Assembly: GCA_029582165.1 (NCBI GenBank)
Contig: CM055882.1
Location: forward strand, 15,943,001-16,007,000
Direction: 5' to 3'
Source: Portulaca oleracea
Taxonomy: Eukaryota > Streptophyta > Magnoliopsida > Caryophyllales > Portulacaceae
DNA length: 64,000 nt
The notes under the pieces were generated by a model, which was not told the origin of the DNA, searched no databases, and worked only from the letters and a program-made list of their open reading frames with translations. A program made the position numbers and the translations under genes. Shown here one piece after another: positions 34,335-46,349 of the stretch; within the stretch, counting starts at the first letter, position 1, and each line of letters opens with the position of its first letter.

Positions 34335-34649
34335 GGTGGTTGTATACTATCAAGGCATAGGTAAAATGAACACTTCTAAGATGGCATGAAAGTTATAAAA
34401 TGATTAACCATTACAGCAACTCATATTCTCCATGGGCACATCAAACAAGAAGTGATCATTCTCATTCATATTGCTTTGCTATTACAAATTACAAATGTTA
34501 ATGCCAAAAATAAAACTCAGTATCGCAGCTGCTCATTTGCTGATGATATGTATGACAAAAACAAGAGATAGGATTCACCCATTGACAATCCATGTTTCAC
34601 TAAGAATGCTAACCTGATTTTAAGTGAATAATGTTGAAGCTTGGAAGAT
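34335..34649 (-). other. Probable 3' UTR and downstream region of ICMT
   Basis: No coding signal lies between the ICMT stop and the hAT MITE. The 3' UTR of the minus-strand gene should run into here. I cannot place the poly(A) site. Confidence 0.4.
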
Positions 34650-35243
34650 TCATTTCACAAATGGTACACCCGAAGGAACCCTTTGTGCATATTCATCATA
34701 TTCATCTTCAAAAAACTGCCTAAGATAAAACTCTTCATATGGTATACGTCCAGCAAAGAACTTCCAAACAACCACAGCAAACGCAAGGGTACAGATGGGA
34801 TTCAACAGCATAATCTGAGTGCCAACTGACCATATGAAAAAGCCGCAGTAGCCTGGATGTCTTACAAATCTATAAATACCATCAGTTACTAACCTATGAT
34901 GCTCCTCATGGTGGATTTTGATAAGATGTGTGAATGCACGTCCAGCTGTTATGATTGCCATTTTCCGTATAATTTCCCCCAAAACAACCACGGCAAGACC
35001 GAAGTTGCTCACCCACCAATACTCCTTCGACCATGGAAAGAAGGTAATTTCAAGGGAGTACTCGATTATTGAGCAAACCATTGCAATAACATAGCTTTTG
35101 CTAATCAAAAGAGACCTAAGTGTCACATTGGATCTCCCATGGGTATACACAGCCAGAACATACTCTGAAACATGAAAGAAGATTATTGCTACAATAAACT
35201 GAGATAACTGTCTGCATCCTGTATAGCTCAAGATAGCTGTCAT
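34650..35243 (-). CDS. ICMT: Protein-S-isoprenylcysteine O-methyltransferase (ICMT/STE14)
   Basis: Encodes a 197-residue membrane enzyme that transfers a methyl group from S-adenosylmethionine to the C-terminal prenylated cysteine of CaaX proteins in the ER. In plants this tunes abscisic-acid signalling. Visible motifs: hydrophobic segments at about 13-32, 50-69, 82-100 and 133-163; GIYRFVRHPGYCGFFIW at 123-138, the cofactor-binding signature with RHPGY; RIPYEE at 166-171, the conserved C-terminal Arg and Glu pair. The reading frame extends ten codons upstream, but only from a TTG. The first ATG, at 35243 (MTAILSYTGCRQLSQ), gives the 197 residues usual for plant ICMT. There is no intron in the coding part, as in other plants. 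It appears intact and is the only host gene I can name here. Confidence 0.93.
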   Translation of the reverse strand: MTAILSYTGCRQLSQFIVAIIFFHVSEYVLAVYTHGRSNVTLRSLLISKSYVIAMVCSIIEYSLEITFFPWSKEYWWVSNFGLAVVVLGEIIRKMAIITAGRAFTHLIKIHHEEHHRLVTDGIYRFVRHPGYCGFFIWSVGTQIMLLNPICTLAFAVVVWKFFAGRIPYEEFYLRQFFEDEYDEYAQRVPSGVPFVK

Positions 35244-35296
35244 TCCAACAATAACCAAAGATTCAGTATTCAACGATCAGCTTGCTTCTATCAGCG

Positions 35297-35308
35297 TTAC
35301 GCCAGCAT
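35297..35308 (-). promoter_or_regulatory. Possible minimal upstream ORF in the ICMT leader
   Basis: ATG CTG GCG TAA lies 53 bases before the ICMT ATG on the minus strand. If the segment is in the mature leader, this three-codon frame could lower translation of the main frame. Confidence 0.3.
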
Positions 35309-35555
35309 TGTCCCTGAATAACTGTACTGTGACAGGACTCTCAGATCAAAAGATGGTATAGATCTGATGTCAACACTGATAGCCAAACAAGCAAGCCATT
35401 CTAGAACAGCACTGAAGAAGCTGTTCCTTAGAAACAAAATCAGGCTCCCTGTTAACAGTTAAAACAACCACCTCATCAACAACTAGGAAATCAAAGTTCT
35501 GGATCAGGTACAGTACAGGCGCAGCAGTAAATCCAAGCAACATTTGTATGTCTAA

Positions 35556-35850
35556 GGCCCCGTTCTTTTATGCGGCTAGCAGGATGCGGTGCCACACCGC
35601 ACCGCAACTTTCCATATTTCACCACAACCCACCACAATCCACCACAATCTACCACAACCCACCACAATCTACTTTTACTAATTTCATTTATCTTTTTATT
35701 AAAAGTTAAACTTTCCATATTCCACTACAACCCATCACAACCTTCTCCAACCCACCACAATCCACCATAACTTTTCCCAATCCACCACATTTCCTCCACA
35801 CCACACCGCACCGCACCGCACCGCAGCCAGCCGTATAAAAGAACGGGCCC
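35556..35850. mobile_element. Tourist-like (PIF/Harbinger) MITE
   Basis: 295 bp. Termini GGCCCCGTTCTTTTATGCGG and its inverted partner (AGCCGTATAAAAGAACGGGC plus CC) are flanked by TAA on both sides (35553-35555, 35851-35853), the TWA duplication of PIF/Harbinger elements. The interior is a run of ACCACAATCC-type 10-mers. Related termini occur at 62252, 62599 and 59286. Confidence 0.85.
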
Positions 35851-36380
35851 TAAATGCAGAAGACTTTTCTCCAGCAATATTTTGGTTAATCCTAACTAGC
35901 ATTGTAATTACTAATTAGAGCTCAAGCTCTACAACCAGCATAAATGCATTCAAGTCATAACTGATAGATCCCTCAAATTTACAGTTTTGCCAAGTATACT
36001 GCCTGATTCACGTATGCTTACAGCAAGTAAAGGACATAAAGCAGCATGACAATCCTTCTGGGGTGAAACCCGCAGATTCATAAAATTATCAGAAACAAAG
36101 ACGGAAAGTACTGAGTTGAGTAGATTGCAGATTCAAATGTAAAGTTGTTTTGAACAACCAAAATGAAACCTTCATTTAAAACAGGACACTTTTTTGGCCA
36201 ATGTGAATCACCCGCATAAACAAGCATCCAGAGTCTTCCAACCACAAGAGTACAAGACCATTCCACAAAGAAGAAAGGGTAATATTGGCAGCATAGTTAT
36301 AAAAATCCCGATCATGGTCTACGATCCTATGATTTTATGAACCAAAATCTTCGAAGTGCTTCTACTATCAATATTCCGAT

Positions 36381-37219
36381 TAGACCTGTCAATATGGGCG
36401 GGCGGGTACGGGTCGGTCGTATATCGGGTTCGGGTAAATACGGGTCGGGTGTATTTCGGGTTCAAGTAAATACGGGTCGGGTGTATTCCGGTTTCGGGCG
36501 GTTTGGGTCGGGTTTACGGGTTATGATCACCCTTTTTCTCAGCCACTTACAACTAATAAAATTAATTATAATTAGTCAAAGACACTTGTGTAATGTACCA
36601 TTCCATTCCAAGTTCGACCACCACGATATGTCATAGTTGTATAGACATATTACTATACACTAAGGGACAAAATTTGGCAATCTTCAAGTCTACAAGTATT
36701 ATGCGGTTTACGTCAATAATCCACGAATAAGAGTACTTATGAAATATATAGGGTTTTGGGATGCTAATATACATAACTTTTGGGGTATTAGACAATAATG
36801 CACTGAACTGTGATATTGGACAATAATACACTATTTTACTGAAAGAGAAGAGAGAGGCGGGACTGCAGGAGTTTGATGGTTCACTGGAAGAGTGAGTGAG
36901 TGACGGTGTTTTGATTATTTCATTTATATGTCTCTCTCTACGCATAGCTTTCTAAAGTCACCCAATATTTTACTTTTGGGCCTTAATTTTCATGAAATGG
37001 GCCCATTTTTTGCACAAGGCCAAAGTAGACAAAACACTTAAAATTAAAGTGTCTGACCCAACGGGTCGACCCAAACCCGACCCAACCCGACCCGTTTTTC
37101 CCGGGTTCATTGGGTTGGGTCATTTCGGGTCCCGGGTCGGAATTTCGTGTTCAAAACCCACTTTTTTGCGGGTCGGTTTGGGTCGGGTTTCCGGGTTGGG
37201 TCGAGAATTGCCAGGTCTA
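36381..37219. mobile_element. hAT-type MITE with perfect 8-bp duplication, in ICMT intron
   Basis: 839 bp. Left end TAGACCTGTCAAT and right end ATTGCCAGGTCTA are inverted with one mismatch. ATTCCGAT is repeated exactly at 36373-36380 and 37220-37227. The outer parts are rich in CGGGT / ACCCG words. The central 36640-37000 is AT-rich and may be a separate insert. Confidence 0.9.
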
Positions 37220-38230
37220 ATTCCGATCCACGATCCTACGTGAGTTAATGTCGATCCTAACTACCCCATGGATCCGAGTTAGGATCCCGATTTTAAGTGG
37301 CAGGCGATCCAAACCCAAACCCATAGGAAAGGATCTCAGACTCTCAGTACATATCCTGATCACATTTCCAACAAACCCCAATATGTAGAAAGTTGAGTTA
37401 TCTGCACAAGCTTAATGCAGATGTTGGCCTGGTGAAGTTCTTACCATTTGTTGAAAAACCCTTCTCAACTGTTTTCTAGTTTCAAAAGATCAGACACATA
37501 GGCGGTTTATTAGAATTAGATTTCCACTCTGCTAATCTCAAGTCTCAACACTTGGTTCCTAGACAATATTCTTTTGCCAAACACAATCTCACACTTAGAA
37601 TGGCTGAAAGTACTATATTAAAAACTGACTTAACCAAAAGCATAAGCTTATTGTTGAAGGCCAACGATAGTTTACACAATTCAAACAGCTACCAAATCCG
37701 AACCCTAAGTCATGAGCAAAAGGAAAGTGACCAACCAGGCGGTTGAAGATCTAACAACTGGACAAGCTTTTACACATCAGTGTCTTCAGATATCATTTTT
37801 TTACTTCTAATTGATTGAATTAATCTGCCACAAAGATGCTCAGCAGATCCAACTTCAACTAAAAGTACCATTACTTCAAATAATTTCATTGATCAATTAA
37901 GAATTTGGCAACAAATTTAAAGTTTGGTTGCTACTTATCAGTTATAAACAATCTTGATAAATCAATGGTGTAACATTCAGTCCCAATTGAAACTGGTAAA
38001 AAGAAGATTTCCACTCGAGTTGTATTCATCAAAGAATTCATCTTCGATGGAAATTGACATCGAAATTATGGGAAGGCAAACGAACCTGGATAGATGACGG
38101 AGGCGAAGCGAGGAACCGACGAAGCAAGGAGAAGGAGGGAGCACAGGCGGAGTCAACTCAGTCAGTGTGCCTGGGTCATTTCAACGAGTTACAGAGTCAC
38201 TGCACACGGTCGGCGTTTGAGGTGTGCAAA

Positions 38231-38548
38231 AATTTCTGAATGGGGATATTTCCGAAATTTTATTTTTTAAATATTTTTATTTTTATCATTCTTAATAATT
38301 TTATTATTATTGTAAATATTAACAGTTTTAATTTTAAAAAAATACTAGTATTATTATTGTTTGTATTCGTATTATTATAATTAATATGAATTTGATTATT
38401 CATATTGTTAATAACATGAAATCAATTATTATTTATTATTAAAATTATTGTTATTATTATGATTATTAATGTTGTTACGTAATGTTGTTTTTATTATTAA
38501 TATTATGTTATGAGGGTAAATAATTATTTTTTAAAAATCTGACCGTAG
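38231..38548. other. AT-rich spacer between ICMT leader and MULE relic
   Basis: Rich in TTATTATTATT-type words. It would contain the ICMT promoter on the minus strand; I can point to no specific site. Confidence 0.35.
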
Positions 38549-39631
38549 GTTTCGCTCGAGCTTTTTGGCGGAGATGGTGTTGATTATTCCGATTATTTTT
38601 CTATGGATTAGTGGTTTGATTCCTTTGACGATCTCCATGAATGGGCTGAAAGAATTGCAAGGACAATCAAATTTAGATTTGTAAGAGTATCTTATAAGAA
38701 GAAGACTGGCGACGTCCCTGTGCAGTTATATATTAGATGCCGGCGTTATGGGAGATACCCGGCGAAAGTGGGTACGATAGACTACGACAGTCAGTTAAAT
38801 ATGAAGACGAAGTCGTGTCAATGTTCGTTTGTCATTGTAGCGTTCTCTCGACTGGTTTAGGGGTGGGGCGTCCAATCGTACGGGAGAGACAAGGGGGTAC
38901 ATAATCATCGGTTCGTTCTTTACGAGGAGGGACACCGAAGGGAACACCCTTTGACAGTCGACATGAAAACGCACATACAGGAAACGACTGACACCATGTG
39001 CACTCCAACAACGATACACACATCGTTGAAGCAGAATTTCCCGGATTGTAATGTCAACGTGGGGCAGATTTACAATGAGAGATTCAAAGTGCGATCGGAA
39101 GAGATGGAAGGTAGGACACAAGTGCAACATTGTCTGTACTTGGAAAATGAGCACGGGAATTTGTCCTGGACCAACATTGATGATGAAGGCAATCAACAAC
39201 ATATCTTTATGTGTAACCCCTTCTCTTTAAAGTTGCTCCGCACATATCAAAATGTTCACCTCATCAACAGTACAAATAAGACCATCAAGCAGAAGTGGCC
39301 TTTTCGTGAGATAGTTGGGGTGACTTTTATAAATCAGAACTTCTTTGTTGCGTATTCAATAATGAGAGACGAGCGGAAGGAATAATACAAATTGGTGCTT
39401 CGAAGATTGCATGATCTTAAGGGCATCAGTATGACACCGAACGTATTAATTACTGAATGGGATGAAGCTTTGTCATGGGCTATAGGATGCAAATTCTCGG
39501 TATGGCCTAACCTATTATGCGTCTACCATATAGGGAACAATGTTGGGAATCAATTGAACAATCTGACTGGAGGGAAGAAGAATCTTTATTTATATTTTTG
39601 CATCGTTCGTGGTTTTTTCCCAGTTTAGGTT
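38549..39631 (+). pseudogene. Mutator-like (FAR1-type) transposase
   Basis: One reading frame spans the region with three stops (TAG 38609, TAG 38858, TAA 39383). The N-terminal part contains DDLHEWAERIARTIKFRFV and YIRCRRYGRYPAKV, then CQCSF and GVHNHRFVLYEEGHRR, a FAR1/WRKY-GCM1-like zinc-binding layout. The MULE DDE domain follows: LINSTNKTIKQKWPFREIVG, VLITEWDEALSWAIG, and CVYHIGNNV with the C-x2-H pair. Family positions of the first two catalytic aspartates read N (LINST) and E (ITEWD), so it should be inactive even without the stops. It ends shortly before the Gypsy insertion at 39691. No terminal inverted repeats were found. Confidence 0.75.
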
Positions 39632-39690
39632 TTCCACGTTAATTCCTTGTGTTGAATATTTATTATATTTTTGTCCTTATTATTGTTTGT

Positions 39691-42600
39691 TGTAATAACC
39701 CTTATATTAATTGATTAAGTTAACTAACCAAAGTCGCGCTTTTCTTTTCGTCTAACTGGGTGTTTTGCAGGATATGAACAATGCAACGACATCGATCCTC
39801 CAGTGTAATAATTTCAGTTGATACTCCTCAAATAGTATTCCCGATTCTTCTTAGTAACTATGTTATTCGATTATTGGTCAAGAAATTTCCCCTTTGAGTT
39901 TAATCGAATTTATTATTATTCGAGAAGTGAGGACTCATGACAGTGTTTATTATTGAAATTTCTAATAGTCTAGTCTCTTAAAATTTTACTCGGGAACCCA
40001 AGTTAATGGTATCGGGTTAAGGAAAAAAATATAGTTATAAGAGAAGAGACTAGTGGTGGCTTAATACTTATTTGGGTCTGACCTTGTTGGAAGCCCACTC
40101 TAGTATTGATAGGCAGAAAAATATGAAGACATTATCCTTCATTCCCATTTCAAATTTCTTCCAACTCAACGAAATAGCAACTCCCTCCCTCACCTGGCTC
40201 TTCCTCTCACTGCCCCCCCTCTTTGTCTATGTTGTATCTCTGTCCCGGTTGAACGTCATCCGCCGGCGCCGGCGCTAGGTCACCGGCGACGCCAGCAGGA
40301 GGTGGCCGGCGTCCCCTCTGCTGCCTTGTCAAGATTGTCTCCCCTGTTTTGCTCCTCTTAATTCCCCTTCTTCTCCAAGGCAATCACTAAACCCTAATTT
40401 CTCCATTCAAATTCCTTGAGGTAGATGATACAAATTGTGAAATTCTTGCTATAATTATTGGTTATAGAAGTTAATAATAGTGCAAGTTCTATCTTGGGCT
40501 TTTATTGATAATTAGAGGTGGATTTATTTTAGTGTCTTATGATGCACATAAGGTGTTCGATGAAATGTTCCATAAAGAATGGAATAAGATTGGATGAGTA
40601 TGACTTGATTGAAATTGTGTTTTAAGGTAAGGTTGAATATGGATTTTGTTATTCTAATACATGCATGTCAACTTTGATGATTATTTTACTGTGAAATGTT
40701 AACTCTTATGGATAATTATAGTTGCATGTACATGGATTAAGGTGGGATTGCCAAATTATTGAGTATTATGGTGTTTGATGATGTATTTATGAAGAATCAT
40801 GCCTGGGATGAGGAGATATGTTAAGATTATGCTTGGCATGGATGTAAAATAGTTTTTATGGATGGTTTCTGGACAATTAGCTATTGTATGATGATGATTC
40901 ATGATTAAGAATTCATTGGAAGAAGATTAGCGTAGAATAAAAAATTCATGCAAGGCCAAATGAGACATAGTTTTCAGGTCTGGTTGCAATATGAAAATTC
41001 TAGGGAATATAAAGTGTGAGTTTGTCCCATTTTATGGCATGAATAGGTAGCATAAGATGTTAGCTAAACCCCGATTTTTGAATCACGAGGTTTCGAGATG
41101 TATAACAAAAGTTATAGCCAAAACCGTGAGGCATCGCATTTTAATACGAAATCTGGAGACAGTCTGGAAATTCATATTTTTCATCTGTTTAGAGACATTT
41201 TTGGATTGAGTGATCGCATGAAAAATCTAGAGGATTCATTGAGCTTTAAGGAAAGGTCAATTTCGTAGCTATACGATGTCGGGAGTGAGATTTATGAGTC
41301 CTCGACTATGAGGCACTAATCTGAGATTACCCAGAACTTTATTGTGGCTGCCCTGTTTCTTGCCCAAAATCTGACCATTTTTCATGCTCAAATCAATTTA
41401 TGATTAAAACTAAAGTTGTTGTATGTTATGCAAGCTTTCCGAATTGGGGTCTTGTGCATTCATTGAACGTCGGGAGATGAAGTTATGGTCCATTTTATAC
41501 GGCTATGTAAATTTGTTCTGTCCAGCTACAAGTGGCGTCCATGGCTGGTTCTTGACACTTTTAGGACCTCTTCTAGGACTTATATCAGTTTATGATCAAT
41601 ATGAAAGTTTTAGTATGTCTTTCAATATTTCCATAGACAGCTTACATGCCCCTAACCGAGGTCTACAACCCGAGTTATGATTTTCCGAAAAATCGGTATC
41701 CATTCTTGTATGTTTTGGACAGCCTTTTGTGTTAGGGATTTTTACCCTCCTTAACCACGTTTTTTTTTACCTTCATGATCAACTAGAGAGTTGCAGTGCA
41801 TGAGTTTAGCTTTCCAAAAAGTCCTTATGCATAATGATACGATATTTATAGGAGAAGTTATGACCTTCCGAGTGAGCCTTAGAAAGCAAGTCTAAGTATC
41901 AAGTAATCCTAGGATTCTAGTAGGATATTTTTCATTTCTCTCATCCAAGTTAGGATCTAATTCATGATTGTTGTTCTTTGTTAAAAGTTCTCAAGAAGTC
42001 GTTGTGCCCACCTGTTCAAGTCCGTGCGGGTCCAAGTTGGCATATAAGTTTCAGGTGTTCAGGTACGCATATTGCCTACCTTTCCCAAGCTTGTTTCAAT
42101 GATGATTAATTATGTTGATGATATTTTATGCTGATGTTTTCATGATGTTTAACGCAAGGAATGTTTATGGTTTTGTTCTTGGGATGATGAGGTCTCTTAT
42201 TATATGGTGCTAGTCGCACTGAGGTACTTTCGATGTCGAAGGGCATCTGTCATGCGACCTGGCCAGTGTCTATGATGAGGTCTATATTTTATGAGGTCTA
42301 TGATGATGATGATGATGATGTGTATGATGATTGTATTTATTTTCTTTTTCTTTGGCTATTCAAGGTTTTTATGACGTGACTGCGATTTCTTATTTCAAAA
42401 GAATTAACAAGGCGCGAAATAAAATGAACTGTTAAAGTTTACACTGTAGGGGTATTTGTACTGAGTTTAGCCAACTCATTTGCGAAGTTTTTTGTTTTTG
42501 TTTTAGGTGATGCCCCTAGTGCGGATAAACCAAGAATCAATAAGAAGTCGAGTCAAATTGAAGAGCAGAAGGTTCCTTTGTTTTAAGGAAGTTATCTTTC

Positions 42601-42829
42601 ACCTTTGGTGTTTATGTTGATAGCTTGTTGTATAAGAGTCTTGAAGATATATGATCTTTGGGTATTAGGTGTAATATATTGTCATGGAAGGGGGATATGG
42701 TTTCTAAAGCCTTGTCCTTTGTTATGGGGACGGCGGTAATGCCCCTGGATATGGTTTTCCGCTGCACTAATTCTTGAGTTATTAATGGTTTAGTAGTAAT
42801 TCAATGTTTATGAATCTGGGGGCGTTACA
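39691..42829 (+). repeat. Tekay-like 5' LTR (3139 bp)
   Basis: Non-coding. It contains a GA-rich promoter zone and GATGATGATG runs near 42300. Short frames at 40072-40278 and 41423-41680 have near-identical partners in the other LTR, simply because the LTRs are duplicates. Confidence 0.92.
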
Positions 42830-42833
42830 GTTG

Positions 42834-42847
42834 TGGTATCAGAGCGG
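42834..42847 (+). other. Primer binding site of the Tekay-like element
   Basis: TGGTATCAGAGCGG follows the LTR after four bases; initiator tRNA-Met type. Confidence 0.85.
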
Positions 42848-44455
42848 AAGTTTCGGGACATAAGTATTGTAGCGTGTCGATAAAGCTATAAAAAGGGGGA
42901 TAAAAGGAAATATGAGTTTCATCTTGGGATTATGAGTTATCTTCTTTTGAGGTTTAAGTTGTGTGGCTTGTATATGCAAATGGAAGCTTATAAGTTTATT
43001 AATACATAGTTAGGATAACTATGGAAGAAATGGCAGAGAACAATGATAGAGGTCAAGAGTCTAATTTTTGCTCAAAATAGTATGTCGGCTTGAAGGATGG
43101 ACAAAGTTAGTAAAGTTCAATATCACGACGTGAGGCGAAAGTTTTGCTTTTTACTTACATGGTTTTATGGGTATTAGTGGAAAGTCCTGACAATTGGAAT
43201 GGGTAGGAAATCAAACAACTTGGGTTGTGAGTTAATAAGTTAAGTATATCAGTACAAGTTACTAACTTTGTTATTTTCTTTGTTCTGTTCTATTTTAGCA
43301 AATGGCCCTTCCAGGATTGCCAAACCCCTACACGATCTTGCTGTACCTCGAGGGTAGAGTTCTCTTCATACTTGGGCCTTGAGAGCTTGGTATGTGATAA
43401 CTGTTGAATTGTTAGTACAAGAGTGAATGTTTCTTCTGGTCTCTGTACATAACTGATTTAAAGGTTTGAGATTTGTGTTGTGAACAAAACTACTGAGTTG
43501 TTGTTGATTGTGGTTATATAGGCATGTGGCCCTTATTGTATCCAATTGAAGTTAAAATGTCTGTACAGGTTTGTAATAAGTATTTGTAAAATTGGGATAA
43601 CCGATATTATAGAGTAGGTTTATAAGGAGGTTCTTGGAGAAATTAGAAACTTTGAAGTGAACTGTGATAGGATTTGGGATCATGGTTGGAAATATTATTG
43701 TGGATGGAAAATTTGTTGAGCTTGAGGCTCTATGGCATTGATTGACTTGAAAATTGTTCTTATGCATGTTAATTTGTATAGTCGATAACTCGGGATAGTC
43801 CAATTTTATAGAGGAAACTCTGTCGAAATTTACCTAGGAATCCAAAGGTAAGGTGATTGATATACACTAGCGCATAGACATTCGGTGTTAGGGCATGTGC
43901 TACTTGCCATTTTAGGTGTCTTACTTTAGAGGAGGTTTGAATGAGGGAATGATATGGCCTAGAATCAAAGTAGTTAAAGATATTTATCTTCGTACCTAAA
44001 GACTTCGGCCATGGGATCGAACTCAAAGTTTCCCTTATGAATCTTGGAGAACTATGCATGAAGATTAGTGAAGTCTCTTAAACATATTTAGCAATCGGTG
44101 CTCATATGCTTACGAAGGTTGAAATTTCACTTGATCATTTGATGGAAATTGTGGAGAATGAATATTATGAGATGAACTAAGGAGGCTATGTTTCGAAGAG
44201 AGTGAGATGTAGACAAACCCCCCTGGAATGAGATGAAGTATGGGGAAATGAGTGTACTATGGGTAGATTCAATGGAACTGTGGGAGTAAGATACATAGCA
44301 TTTTACAAGAGGTTTTGTGATCTTCCGAGGCCACTTGCGGAAACTGAAAAAGGACATGACAAATAAGAATCCTCATTTGTTTTGAGGTAATTTCCAATGT
44401 TCAAAGCAAGCATTACCAAGTTTTGAGGACGAAACTTCTTTTAAAGGGGGTAGAC
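42848..44455 (+). pseudogene. Gutted interior of the Tekay-like element
   Basis: No domain is readable. A short frame from ATG at 43021 (MEEMAENNDRGQESN) ends at 43080 and may be the gag start. The final bases (TTTTGAGGACGAAACTTC, 44420-44437, then the polypurine tract) match the usual end of Tekay pol. Almost all of gag-pol between is missing or unrecognisable. Confidence 0.6.
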
Positions 44456-45573
44456 TGTAATAACCAAACTTTAATTAGACCCTAATATTGTTTAATTACG
44501 TTAATTGATTAAGTTAACTAACCAAAGTCGCGCTTTTCTTTTCGTCTAACTGTGTGTTTTGCAGGATTTGAACAGTGCAACGACATCGATCCTCCGGTGT
44601 AATAATTTCAGCTGATACTCCTTAAATAGTATTCCCGGTTCTTCTTAGTAACTATGTTATTCGATTATTGGTCTGGAAATTTCCCCTTTGGGTTTATTCG
44701 AATTTATTATTATTCGAGAAGTGAGGACTCATGACAGTGTTTATTATTGAAATTTCTAAAAGTCTAGTCTCTTACAATTTTACTCGGGAACCCAATTCAA
44801 TGGTATCGGGTTAAGGAAAAAAAAATATAGTTATAAGAGAAGAGACTAGTGGTGGCTTAATAATTATTTGGGCCCGACCTTGTTGGAAGCCCACTCTAGT
44901 ATTGATAGGCAGAAAAATATGAAGACATTATTCTTCATTCCCATTTCAAATTTCTTCCAACTCAACGTAATAGCAACTCCCTCCCTCACCGGGCTCTTCC
45001 TGTCACTACCCCCCCTCTTTGTCTCTGCTATATCTCTGTCCCGGCTGGACGTCATCCGCCGGGGCCGGCGCTAGGTCACCGGCGGCGCCAGCAGGAGGCG
45101 GTCGGCGTCCCCTCTGCTGCCTTGTCAAGATTGTATCCCCTTTTTTGCTCCTCTTAATTCCCCTTCTTCTCCAAGGTAATCACTAAATCCTAATTTCTCC
45201 ATTCAAATTCCTTGAGGTAGATGATACAAATTGTGAAATTCTTGCTATAATTATTGGTTATTGAAGTTAATAATAGTGCAAGTTCTATCTTGGGCTTTTA
45301 TTGATAATTAGAGGTGGATTTATTTTAGTATCTTATGATGCACATAAGGTGTTCGATGAAATGTCCCGTAAAGAATGGATTAAGATTGGATGAGTATGAC
45401 TTGGTTGAAATTGTGTTTAAAGATAAGGTTGAATATGGATTTTGTTATTCTAATACATGCATGTCAACTTTGATGATTATTTTACTGTGAAAGGTTAACT
45501 CTTATGGATAATAATAGTTGCATGTACTCGGATTAAGGTGGGATTTCCAAATTATTGAGTATTATGGTGTTTG

Positions 45574-46349
45574 TGTTGGAAATGTTTCAAGAGTATAAGA
45601 AGATTATATAGCATAAGGAATCGTGTGGAACAAGTATAAGAATCATATATAAGATAAACATCAAGAATATGATCAACACGGATGAGTTTGAGACCAACAC
45701 GGATTGTGTAGGTCTCCAGAGAGCGAAAAAAACCATTCTGGGCTCAACACGGATCGTGTTGAGGTAACACGGACCGTGTTTATCCAACACGGATTGTGTT
45801 GAATGCCAGAATATGTTTTTAATGCTAACGGCTATATAATCTTGAGTATTAAGTTTATAATATCAATATTAAGCTCGGTATTAAGATCCAACAACTATAT
45901 TAGTTGATCAAGTCAATGTCATAATCCATCATTAAGGACCTTAATTATGCCTTTGACTAAGGGGTGTAATTAGGGTTGGATTAGGTGTGGAAGTCTCCTA
46001 TAAATAGGAGACATTCCCAAGCCATTTGAGATAATCATAAGCATCTATTCTATTCTATAACCACATCCTCTCAAATATAGACTGCAGCTATACTTGAGAG
46101 AATCAAGTGAGAAACCTATGTCTTGAGTGCAACAAGAGCTAAGTTTTATCCCTCGGAACATTTACGGTATAGTAAATAGTTCTTAAGGAAAATGAGTTCG
46201 AAACCATGACTCTTAGCGGTATCCAAACAAGTTATTCATTGGTTATTAAGTCATATCTCCATCTTTTCATACATACCATAAGAAGATCAAGAAGTTAAGT
46301 CAAGTGAAGATGATGAAGATTCAAGCCTATCAAACATCATTTTCCAACA
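45574..46349 (+). repeat. LARD 5' LTR (776 bp)
   Basis: Contains the ACACGG palindrome array (45673-45801), a TATA box in CTCCTATAAATAGGAG (45993-46008), and ends CATTTTCCAACA. Confidence 0.9.
45673..45801 (+). repeat. Array of short palindromes AACACGGATCGTGTT in LARD LTR
   Basis: Five copies of AACACGGA(T/C)(C/T)GTGTT or half-units occur at about 45674, 45695, 45745, 45766 and 45786. The partner LTR has about four (50553-50661), one unit being deleted. The best copies are near-perfect 14-16 bp palindromes. They lie upstream of the TATA box, in the U3 region. Confidence 0.85.

Larger units (their letters stand above)
35244..38230 (-). other. ICMT: Probable 5' UTR, intron and first exon of ICMT
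   Basis: A GC-rich segment at about 38088-38230 looks like a leader exon on the minus strand, ending ATCCAG followed by a GTTCG donor at about 38087. An acceptor is plausible just upstream of the ATG (minus strand CAGTACAG near 35318). That would make an intron of about 2.8 kb in the 5' UTR. It contains a Tourist MITE (35556-35850) and a hAT MITE (36381-37219). No other coding frame was supported. Exon edges are inferred only. Confidence 0.4.

Noticed and set aside
34650..35273. ICMT start 10 codons further upstream
   Set aside because: The codon there is TTG. The first ATG at 35243 gives the usual 197-residue plant length.
44000..44040. Possible tRNA-like arm (GGGATCGAACTC)
   Set aside because: No acceptor stem, D-arm or anticodon arm can be folded around it.
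43552..44357. Minus-strand frames in the Tekay-like interior
   Set aside because: No recognisable motif, opposite in sense to the element, and interrupted; probably chance.
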